Source: Uloborus plumipes (Eukaryota > Arthropoda > Arachnida > Araneae > Uloboridae). Taken from it: a stretch of 64,000 bases of DNA. The DNA lies in the NCBI GenBank assembly GCA_038373865.1, contig JAXGGA010002184.1, forward strand, positions 1 to 64,000. The letters run 5' to 3'. Positions 51,801 to 63,800 of this stretch are shown piece by piece; the first letter of the stretch is position 1, and every line of letters starts with the position of its first letter. The position numbers and the translations under genes are program-made. The notes beneath the pieces are model-generated. The model saw only the letters and a program-made list of their open reading frames with translations. It was not told where the DNA came from and made no database searches.

Positions 51801-54800
51801 CCCTGAAAGTAGTGAGAAAAAAATTTAAAGAAACTACTCCCCGCCAAGGCGGCTCGCTTACAGGCGCTTCACGCCTTTACTTTTTTCCTATATAAAAAAA
51901 ATCATTCGAATTATTGAGATGCTTCACGTCTTCAAGATGGTGAGGAAAGTTTCAGTAAGTTCAGCTCGCTCAAAGGAAAAAAGCAGACATAGGCAGGGAT
52001 TCAAGTGAAACAGCACTGCGATCGCTTCGAATTGCAATCGCTACTGGAAGTGAATTACATTATCATCAACTTAAATTGGCATGACGTCACTACGGGTGGA
52101 GCCAATAAGAGCTCACAAGCACTCAGCGATCTCCTCTTATTCGCCAAGTAGGCTGTGACGTTTTATCTAGCTCGTTTTTCATAGGCAAACGTCACGCTGA
52201 CGTCACGATGTTTTTATCAAGAAACGTTCTAATGTAATTCATTTCCAGTCGCGATTGTAATTTGCGATTGCCTGTTTCACTTGAATCCCTGCCATAGATA
52301 CTCAGTTTTTAATATAAGTAGATGGCTCTTCAACAAATAAATGTTTCAAAATATTACCAGTAGTTAGCGATAAAAATTCTACGTAAGTGGCCCGCTTATG
52401 AGTTTCGTGTTTGATTTAGTTAAGCCTTCAATCAAAATTCTCATTATCATTGTTTTTTCTGTTTCATAGCAACGACGGTTTGCAAGAATGGATTTCATAT
52501 TTAATCATTTATTAGGCTTAATCGCTTTAAACTTGACTACTTATTAATTGATATCTTCGCTAATTAAAATCGTATAATTATATCAATTGAAACTAATGAA
52601 GCCTGAAAAATTACCTATCTATCGGTACCTGGTTCGACTTTCAGGTCATTGGCGTTCAGGAGAAAGAAGCGTGACATAGAAAGATAGTTAGAAAGATAGA
52701 AAGAAAGATAGTTAGAAAGATACTCAGTTTTTAATATAAGTAGATTACTTATCCATTTTATTTTAAGGAAACTCTGTCTAGAAGAAAACTTTTTCATATA
52801 TCAGTGTAATTTAGGTAAGTGCTGCAAGCTACTCTAACATAAAAAATAATGGGGTATAAGCTAGTTAATTCACCCTATTCTATTAACGTTCTATCGAATG
52901 CAAAAGACGATAGCCTGCTTTCTTATTTCAAATGATAATCTCAGTGCCAAAATTTTTGAACAAAGTGCTGTTTTTTGAAGAATAGCACGAAAATAAAAAA
53001 AAATAAGTAGTGTCAAGTGTGTAAGGCAATAAACTACTTTACCATCTGTACATTTAATATGCTCTTTTTTGTCAGATATTCTTAGGCAGGGATTCAAGTG
53101 AAACAGGCAATCGCAAATTACAATCGCGACTGGAAATGAATTACATTGGAACGTTTCTTGATTAAAACATCGTGACGTTTGCCTATGAAAAACGAGCTAG
53201 ATAAAACGTCACAGCCTACTTGGCGAATAAGAGGAGATCGCTGAGTGCTTGTGAGCTCTTATTGGCTCCACCCGTAGTGACGTCATGCCAATTTAAGTTG
53301 ATGATAATGTAATTCACTTCCAGTAGCGATTGCAATTCGAAGCGATCGCAGTGCTGTTTCACTTGAATCCCTGCCTTAATGTAATTTCAACGTTGAGAAT
53401 GAGACTGTCTTTCATCTTATTACATTGATAAAACAGGGATTTTTTTCCCGAAATAACTTTCGCTTTAGTCATGGCAATAAATTCACTTCTTCAAAAAACT
53501 CGAAATTCTCTCGAATTTCCATAAAAATTGAATGAAATAATTTCTTTTAATTTCCTGTCAAAGGCTCGATAAAGAAATTTTTGATCGCTATCTTGTTATC
53601 GCAATGGTAATCTTAACAAGCTGGGACAACTTAAGTTGGTGAAGCGAAACTTATCAAATTTTGCTTCTACGTACTTGCCATTGAGGTTTGAATTGAATGG
53701 TCAGGTTAAGAAATTGAATGAAACGAAAGAAATCTCAATGTCTGTATTTCTTTCTCTCCTTTCTTTTTCTTGTTCTTGCACTCGAACACATAAATTATAA
53801 GCATGAAACGAAAACTAGTCCTTTCAGAAATGGATCTAAATCTCAAATTCAGCGGTACTGAAAGAAAAGCTTGACAGAGAATCCCTCTCAAAAATATTTT
53901 CCTCTCAACTCTTATATTCTGATTAGAGGTTACAGCTGTGTTTAGAATTCGGAATTCGAAAACTATTTTAAGAAATATAAATAGAATCTTTTATTTTGCA
54001 AATCGTCCAAATCAAGGCGGCCGTTGTTTGCCGGACCTGTTTGGCTGCTGAATACACAGAAGTTGCACAATAGTAGGTTGAAGTGGGCTGCAGAAATCGT
54101 GATGCAAAAGTGAATGGTTTAAAGTGGGAAAGAAAGCTAGAAAGGTCAGGTATTGCTTGCTCGTAGGGACTGCCAATCGATAGTAAAACAAAAAGTGATT
54201 ACAAGACGGGAAGGAATTTCGCTTGAAGGTTTGTTGACCTTCTTATTGCTATTCAAAGAACAATATTCGATTCTCTTCCATTTCTGAAAAATTTAATAAA
54301 GTCGGTTACGAATACTTTCTGAAAACAAACTTTTATTTTTGCCCCCAGAAAGCTCGCTTCTCCTTCCCCCTCCCCTAAAAAAAGAAAGAAAAAGCAGGAT
54401 ATTTGAAGTAAACAGCGTGCGCTGTATTTGATAAAAATTGAACAATGTGATTCCTTTTTATTCAGCTTGTGGCATCAGAGCATAAGCTCTCTCTTACACT
54501 CTTTCTTTTTTTTTAAAAAAAATGAATGTTAAATACGGGGGCATTCCCATGATTTAGGGGGGGGGGGTCAAATGGTCTTTCCTGAGTTTGGGAAATCTAT
54601 TTGCAGGTAAATGAGCACGGTTTTTGCTGTTTTTTGGTATAATTTACACTGAGTATACATTCTTTGCTCCTACCCCAGGAAAAATTCGAAATAACGGGCG
54701 CTTCCACCTCGACCCATCTGAATGCCAGCCTAAAACATAACCCATTATAAAGCAGTAAGTAACCGCCTCTTCGCCAGGGCTAAAGCAGAAACATGCAATA

Positions 54801-57800
54801 CACCACTATTGTACATCCCGTTATGTTTTACTTTTCTGAAATAAAAACAAAAAATTCATAAATTTGCGTTTGTTAGAAAATTTCAAGGTCTTTCTTTTGT
54901 TGAAAAGGCACTTTTTTTTTTTCAAGGAACGAACGATGTATTTGTACTCATTCAAATGGGCAAAGAGAAGTTCCAGACCACCATCAAAGAAAAAACGGCA
55001 GATCCGGAGTGGTATGAAGAGTGTGACTTGTAAGTGCTGCAATTTACACTACATGAGTTATGCTTTTGTGATCTGCATTTAATTTTTTTTTTACTTTTAT
55101 ATGAAACTGAATAACATTTGCTTGATTTTAAGGACACTCATCGGGCGAGATTCTGATGTAGTGCTTACAGCGTTTCACCGGAATGTTTTGGGATTAGATG
55201 AATTTCTGGGACAAACTTCTGTTTCGTTGCGGGGCATAGAAAACTTTGATCGACCATTCACAAAGTAAGTATTTTTCAGGTCCCCCTTCTTCTTCAATGT
55301 ATTTAGCGCACATGTGATTAAATTAGTTTGTTTTCTTTTAATTGTACAGGTGGTATCCTCTGAAAGGCAAAAGTGAAAAAAGTGAACAGAAAGAACGAGG
55401 GGAGCTGGAAGTGAAAATAGCTTTTATTGTCAGGAGATGCAATGATACTCAGAGCTTAAATGATTTAAGTTTTAAAAAAAGAAGCAGTTCGATCAAAAAT
55501 TTAGCGTCTAAAGTAGGTAAGTGAAAAAAATATATATATGTTGTCATTGACCTGTTGCTTTTATGTTCCTAAAAATAAATTGTATGATGTATTCACATGT
55601 GAGAAAAGGAAACAAGCAAGATCATTGCAAGTGCATAATCATTTTAGCCATAGAAGTTGTTTTTATTTATTTATTTATTTTTTATAAAAAAAAGCAGCTT
55701 AAGTTTAAAATTAGTTGTTTCACAAAGAACGAAACTCAATTAGCATGATTTTTTGTTCTAAGAAAAAGTAATTTTTAGTAAAGGAAATAACTTTTCTGCC
55801 AATTGTTAACAATCGGTAAAGTCGCCGATTACCGATTTTGGCCGTTATATCAGTGCATCTCTAATTTTTAAAGTTCAGATTAACATCCGTTTTTTAAAGA
55901 ATTTCGGGTCGTTTTTTTTTTCCTGTCGGGGCAAATTAAAAATCAGTTGGGAGATGTGACGTATGATTTACGTTTAAAAAACTAAGAGAAGGCTGTCTGA
56001 TGAATAAGGTAGTTTAAAAAAAATGAAGTGGTTTAGTTTTTCTTTTTTTTTTTTTTTTTAATCTTGGTAATCCATCTTGTTTGCATATTTTTGTTGCTTT
56101 AACAGCAACAAAGAGCTGTGTGTATCAAAATTGTATCAAAAAAAGACTAAAACAATTTTTGCTTTTCTGATTTTTTGTTTAAAAATAATAAAACATGCTG
56201 CATCAATTAGACATGCAATTGGTGGATTATTAATTTTTTTCCAAAATTTTTGAATTTGTATCAGACTTATTTTTTTGGATTTATATCCTGTAAATGCTGT
56301 AAAAATTCAAAATTTTTAATTTATTATACATGAATGAATTTTTCGGGCAAACTTAACCTGATAGAATTGTGAAGGATCCTAATCACAGCATAACGATGCC
56401 ACCAGGTTACGTTTTCCTCAACTATTGGGAATTTTCGAAACTTCATGTTAAATAATGCTGTAACTTTTAAAAAGGGTGACCCATGGCCCTGGCATAACAA
56501 TAGCCTTTGGTAAACTTTCTATTTCAGAATGACATTTAATGCTCTTGTTTTATGTTTCAACGCTTATGTTTTACAGGACACAAAATACAAAAGTTGCCTT
56601 CCCGTAGCCTGTCTCTGAGGAATTTTGATCCCAGAAAGAAATTAGAACGGATAAAAGAAAAGCATTCTCGTAATTCTGAACCAATTGCGGGTGATGACTA
56701 TGAAGAATCTACTGATAGCTTTGAAGAATTCTCTCAAGTTCCTATGAAGCGTCATGGTGCACTTTATGTAATTAAAACATTTTATTATTGTTATTTATTT
56801 TTTGTGGCTAAATCTATCAGTTCCAACTGAATATAAGGTGGGTCATCAGTCACTCTAAATTTCAATTCTTGACTTACAAAAAAAAAAAAAAAAAAATAGA
56901 TAAAGCTTTAGAATCTCCTGTAGCACTGAAAATTTCCAATTCCTTTCTGAATTCAATTTTACACAAGTTATTTAATGTATCACTGTGTTCCTTAAAATCA
57001 GTGCACTTAAAGCATCGTTTTTTTTTCTTTAAGTTTGGAAGTTTGCAAATTGTGCGAGTAAAGTGTTTGCCTTTCCACTAAAAGTGGAAAACATTTTTGC
57101 AATTGTTAAAAGCACCAATAGTAATAAGAAATAGATGCATTTTTGGGGGTTACAAGGAACCCTTTTTTTCAATGGAAAACAAATAATAATAAAGGTTATG
57201 GATGAAAAGACGTCTTGTGTCTTCTCCTTTATAAGCCCCCCCCCCCTTTTGTTTTTGCATTTGTTGCAAAAGTTAGAACTATTTCTTGCAAAGATCTTTG
57301 TAGCCCCAAAACACTGGGTCTAAAATTTTCAGAGCTATTTGTATTTTCAGTGTTTTGAAATTGTTGCAAAAATGGCTGAAGGTGCATGTAAGCAATTTAA
57401 CATTAGTATAATATTAAGAACATTTAGCAATAAATTTATGCTGTTTTAATTTGTGGAGCACATTAACGGACAAAAAAGTTTTCTGCTATTGCTCACCTTT
57501 ATATAAACAATATTGCTGTCATATTGAACTGTATGATTTTCCCTTTTAACAGAGTAGTACATTGTCCCTGCCTCAGTCAGCGATGATTACAAGCTGCATT
57601 CAGGAAGCAGAAAGCTTGGAAGAGTTGCCTCAGGAAGATTCCGAAGAAACAAATGATACCACAAAAGTGCCTGAACCCACAAAAACAAATGTAGGTTTTC
57701 TAGAATAATTTTTCATAAAATCTTTCAGCAATCCTGGCATCTAAGTTTAAAGTTTTACGTTGGTCCTCTTACACCCTTCGTTTGGGTACCATTTTTTTGA

Positions 57801-60800
57801 AAACATTTCTTAGCTTGTCATAAAGAGTTTCTTGATTAACAGATAAATGATACATATGTCTTCAAAGTACAGGGGTCAATCTAGAAAGAAATTAGATCCG
57901 TAAATGGACCTTTCACAAACAATCGGGAACAATTCGAGCTGTAACTATTTTTCACTAACTTATGTAGTAATTTTCAAACTTAGATATTAGTTTTCACAAA
58001 ATTACACAATATTGTTCACAAAATTTCAAAAGCAAAATCTCAGTAAAAAATCCTGGATTAACCCCTAAAGATCACTCTAGAATTTTCAACCAATAGTAAT
58101 TTTCAAACTTAGATATTAGTTTTCACAAAATTACTCAATATTGTTCACAAAATTTCAAAAGCAAAATCTCAGTAAAAAATCCTGGATTAACCCCTAAAGA
58201 TCACTCTAGAAAAGAAATTTGGAAAATTTTTACTATCTGTCAATACAAAAGGATAAGAGTTACAATTACCCATTTACAGTGCCATGTTTTTAAACTGGGA
58301 TAAGTATTACATTCAACTATGCATATGTATTTAACTATTTTTTCTTGCATTAAAGCAACCTGTGTTTAGAACAAGTTTCATTAATATCTTCTACGTAGTT
58401 CTGGAAATAACTAACCAAACTCAAGACATAAGTCATTTTTGAACACTTCTGTCATTTTGAAAGTTCTCAAGAAATCTATATTAGTAACAAAAACAAAATG
58501 AAACAATGTATTTTCTTACATTTTTTTATTGACTATTTTGTGAGATTAAACAAATTTTACTTCATTTAGGTCTCAAAAGTTCTTGGAAAAAACATCAGTA
58601 ATTTTTCAGTGCCTGAACCGAAACATATCAACCATGGTGAATGGGCCAATCGAGTTTTGTCTCATGCTAAAGGTATTGCTGAAAATTAACTTACCTTAAT
58701 GACTGTTGTCTTAAATTCATTTAAAATTTTATGTCCAGTTTAAGAACTAAGCGCATGTGTTCATTATATTGTTTTATAGAATCTCCAATGGCAAGATCTG
58801 AAACAAATTTAATTGAAGCATTGAAAGCAGAATCTCCTATGGTGCCTGTTAGAAGAAGTAAATTAGAAACATTGAAGCACAGTAAGATCGCAGTTCTTTG
58901 CTTTAATGATTTTTCATAATTTTCAATTTCCTTTATTTTCTAAAAATAAACTTACTCAGTTTGTTGAATGAAAAATTATTAAAATAATCTTTGTGCTAAA
59001 CTATAAGTGAAGTTAAAAATCTACATAAATCCCAGGAAAGCAGCCGCCTGCTCTCTTGGCGCTGATTGCTGATTGATTGGTGTTTTGTCTCCTGTTGCGA
59101 GTTCATTCACACTAACCCATTTGGTATAAATACCCGTGTCCATGTGGTTCGCACGCAGTTCTCTTGCAGTTTTCATGTTGTATATGCTAAGCTTTTTGCT
59201 CTGAGGAAGAGGCTCCATTGTGGCCTTGAAATAGCTATTTGCTGTACTTTCTATCTTTATTTGCATTGATTTTTAACTTCATTTATGTTGTTGAATGTTT
59301 TTTTTTTTCTTTTTTAAGAGCAAAAAATCTTCAAAAAGAAAAAAACAAAAATGGTAATTTGGGTTGTAGTACAACAAAGCTACAGATTTTTTATTTCTAC
59401 ATAGGGACAATTTGAGGCCTAGTCAACCTTGTTGGAAACTGGGGGGGGGGAGGCTTGTTACTTGGAGGGACCTCGGCTCGGAATCCGAGTAGTATTATTT
59501 TCATATGTTTTGTGATGTTGAGGGGGGGGGGGGACAAGTGCGGATCCAGAAGTGTTCCAAGGGATTGGTTTTTTTTTTCTACTTGCCCCCTTTTTTCACC
59601 AGATATCCTGGTCAATACATGTTAATTACAAATGTTTTGGTCTTCAATTTCGAAAAAAATTCCAGATCAGAGCCCCGAATCCCAACTACTTCTCATCGCA
59701 TCATCAAACATCATCTAAAATTGCCTTTTTTGAACTTCAAAGTCTAAAAACTGCTGGAGAAGAGTCCCTCAAGGGAGGGGTGATCGCCCCCATCGCCCCT
59801 CCCTTGTATCCGCCCCTGGGGGGAGGTGGGCCTGACTTTGCTCTCCGCGGAATTGTTTCTACACAGCCTCTATCTCACTAGTAAGAAATGAGTTATTGCT
59901 TGAATTTAATTTCAGTGGTTTAGTAGAGTTATTTCTCAAACAAAAAAGTTGGAAAATGAACTTAAAAGACAAGTTTTGATATAGAGTTTCAAAAGATAAA
60001 GGGCATTAAAATATAGCATTCCTTCTATTTTTCACACTTAAGGAAACTAATAGTAATTGGAGTTTTATTCTTAAAATAAGCATCAATATAATTATACTGG
60101 CTGCTTGAAGCTTCAGAAATACAAGGCTAAAATTGGAGACAGCTAAAGGAATGATTTTTTCCATTGTAATATTCTTTATTCTTTTTTTAATTTTGAATCC
60201 CATTTTTAAAAAACGTATAGCTAAACCAAGTGTAACTGATAATGAAGAAAAATGTAACATGATAAAATATTCAAATTGATTGTAGATTGTTCTTTCCAGA
60301 GAATGGTCCTAATGCTCTTTCTAGCTTTTATCTATTACTACAAATCCTTGTTGTGTCTGGACATTTTAATTATGGCACTTGTTTCTTTATTTCTCATGTA
60401 TTAGGCAATATTTTCATCATTATACACTGGCGGAAAAAAAAATCCCAACACCAAGAAAAAATTACTGTAGAGTAATGAAATTTGGGTAATGCATTTGTCT
60501 AGTTAACATGTTTAATTGATTAAATGTACAAGATCACTGGCTAATTTAAGCTCAAGAAAATGCTGTGCAAATGTGAAATTATGTTAATTTAATAGAGGGT
60601 GTAACCTCCAGAATTTTGAAGGCAAGCCTGCAAACGTGCATGCATTATGTCATACAGGTACCGAATGTCACTTTGTGGTATGGAGTTCCATGCTTGTTGC
60701 ACTTGCTGTGTCAATACTAGGACCGTCATTGCTGACTGGATGATGCTTGAGGTGCCATCCCATGATATCCCATACGTTATCAATTGGAGACAGACCTGGT

Positions 60801-63800
60801 GGTTTTGCAGGTCATGGTAACATGTTAGCACTCTGTAGAGCACATTGCGTTTCCGCAGCGATGTGAGGGCGAGCGTTATCCTATTGGAAAACGCCCTCTT
60901 TAATGCTACTCATGAAGGGCTGTACTACTGGTTAAATTAGCAGACTGACGACAAATTTTCAGTCAGTGAGTTTGGGATAACCATAAGAATGCCCCTGCTG
61001 TCGTAGGAAATTGCTCCAGACAGCATAACTCCAGGTGTGAGTCCCGCGTGTCTAGGCCGTAGACTGCTTGGATGCAGGCGGTCCCCAGGCCTCCTTCTGA
61101 CTAATTTACAGCCACCACTGGCACTAATTCAGAATCGGTTTTCATCAAAAATTACAACAGATCTCCACTCCGACCTCCAGTGAGCTCTGTCGTGGCACCA
61201 CTGCCGTCGGAAAAAGTCGATGGTTTGCAGTCAATGGAATACCGGCTACAGGCTGCCTGGCTCGGAGTTGTCCTTGAAGTTAACAGTTTCTTACCGTTCC
61301 TTGGGTCACGACGGTACCAACTGCAGCTCGAATGTCAGCCGCAGATGCAGTACGATGCGCCACAGCCGTACGCAAGATTCAGCGATCTTCCTTCTCAGTC
61401 GCGCCATGTGGCAGCTCGGAACTCGATCTTCTTGAGGTAGTACCATCCCTTGCCCACAGCTTCCAATAATCATGCATGGTGGAAACATTCCCACCCAAGT
61501 CTTACTGCAATATCGCGAAATGAAAATCCACCTTCTCGTAGCTAAATTGTACGACCTCGTTCAAACTCAGTGAGCTGTTGATAATGGCTTCTTCGTCTTC
61601 TTAAAGGCATTCCTGACTAACATGAACGCAATTCGTCAAATTTCACGGAAAAATGATTCACACGAGCTTCACAACACGCTTTTAAAACAAGCCTTATTTG
61701 CATGTTCTGAGTGACGCCAGCTGCGCCACACTTATGCGCGGAAAGCGAAATTTCAATCGATGTCATCTTTTAGTTGTATAAACATGCCTACCAAATTTCG
61801 TTTATCTAACACAAGTCTTTCTTGGTGTTGGGATTTTTTTTTCCCGCCAGTGTATGTTATGGTATGCAGTTAGAACTATTCCTTCCTTTTTAGATTTAAG
61901 GCGACATACCTTGCAATTACCAGAAACACCTGATTTATCAGCATTAACATTAGCCAACTCGCAGAAGAAAAATCGCACTGAAAGCTTCAACAATTACTTC
62001 AAAAACAATAATGCTCCGGAAGGAATACCGGCAGAAGTGTTTCAGCAATATGAAAAAATGAATCAGAAGGTATCTATTATATGTTTGAAAACAATAAAAG
62101 CTTTGCACTAGAATATGAGAAGTAAAGTGTATCGAACATTAAAAATGTAAAACTTTTAAAACTAATGTTAAACTCATTTTAACACTTTTATTTGGGATAA
62201 CACTCTTTTCAATGAATATTGTTTTGATTTTTGTAATAGTTTATGATAACTATTTTTCTCTAAAGTTCGTTAAAATTCCTTAATTTTACATATTTTTTTA
62301 AAAACTTAACTGTTTATTGAGATCAAGTGCTTGAAAAATTTCTATATTTTGATAAACTAGTCTATCAATTTTTCCGACTTTAGAATTTGGCCAACAGTGT
62401 CTAAAAACCAAAGTGAAATTGCTTGATCAATTCTCTGTAAAGAATATACTCTGAAAAAACTCTGAATTGTAATGGCATATATACACATGCATGAATGTCC
62501 AGTTTTGTATAACTATTTTTCCCCCTGGACAATGCATAAAATGTGCTTGAAGTGTAACGATAATTTATATTATACCAAGATGTATATTAAAAAATCGAAG
62601 CCGGAAATTGTTTTATTTAATACTCTTAAAGGATATTATGTTCTTATCTTGAAAATTTATCGGTTATCCTATTTACATGATGATGAAACTGGGATAATAT
62701 ATTTTGTTCACAACACCAAATTTTCAAAATGTTTAGGTATGAATATTGAATGATTTATTGCAAATTGCTACAAAAAAAAAAAAAAAAAGATTTTGTGTAC
62801 AACTGTTCCCAAGTATTCTTTAAAAAGCAATCACAAATAATATTGATTTAATATTCAATTTTCTCACAAAATGAGCGATCTTCCATGCAATTGTACGACC
62901 TAATGAAAATGCGTACATTGTAAAGAAAAATCGTACAAGTTGGCAGGAATGATAGGAATGAACTACAGGTTATAGTTCTGCTTGATGTGAAATTTTTATT
63001 TATGGTAGAGACATTTCAACTGTTTGGGGAAACTCATCTTAATTTCCATTTCAGGACTTAGTACTACTGGCCATCAAGCAGCAAGCTGATTTAGAAAGAC
63101 AAAGGGATAGAATTTTAGATTTAGAAAACTATTTGGATAATCTTTTAGTTCGTGTGATGGAAACAACTCCTCGAATACTACAAAAACCCTATGTTGCAGC
63201 TTGTTACAGGTGAAGTTGCATGGTTATTATTATTTTTTTTTTTTGAAGAAATTGTTTTAATTTTGAAAATTATCCATTCCAATATTAAACTTAAGGGAAT
63301 TTTTAGAATCAAAATTCAGGGGCATATATATGTAAATAAATTTTATATTATGTAGTAATAACTCAAAGGTGCCTAAAACGCCTCATTATAAAATGAAAAT
63401 TTGATATTTAAAAACTTTTGATTCATAATGTTTTGGATCATTTTTATTGTTTTTAAATTTGCAGCCTCTAAAATTGCTCTTATAACGGGGTTCCTGCGAC
63501 TCAGGCAAATCTTAGAATTGTCAGCAAATTTTATCTTGATCGAAAAATTCAGGAAGTTGTCTGGGAAAACCAGTAACTATGTCAAAAATCTGGAAAATAG
63601 ATCTGGGGAAATGTTATTTTTTGCAAAATAAACTTATGCTGTTTGTAGTTTATGTTCTTCAGCCAATGCATAAAACCAGAATGAACACGTGTATTGGCAT
63701 ATAAAGCGAGTTCTTAACCTAAATACTTACTATAGCAGCAGAAAGAAGCAATAAAGAATTAATATCAAAATGCTCAATACCCTTTGTTTTTTGTGTATGT

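Larger units (their letters stand above)
45786..54926 (+). other. Intron 2 of the Rab11-FIP gene (about 9.1 kb)
   Basis: It is bounded by GTAAGG and by a T-rich acceptor ending TTCAAG. It contains the ACTGTAAAA element, a GCGGATCC element, the Helitron pair and two MITEs. I see nothing recognisable in 45786-47214 or 53379-54536. Confidence 0.9.

Noticed and set aside
56768..56830. Read-through of exon 6 into the intron as an alternative C-terminus
   Set aside because: Open only for a short hydrophobic stretch before a stop. The next exon joins in frame at a GTAATT donor and downstream domains are conserved.
59021..59280. Patch ending CTGAGGAAGAGGCTCC considered as a LINE or Penelope 3' end
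   Set aside because: Only a vague resemblance to such tails. No reverse transcriptase frame, terminal repeat or TSD was visible.
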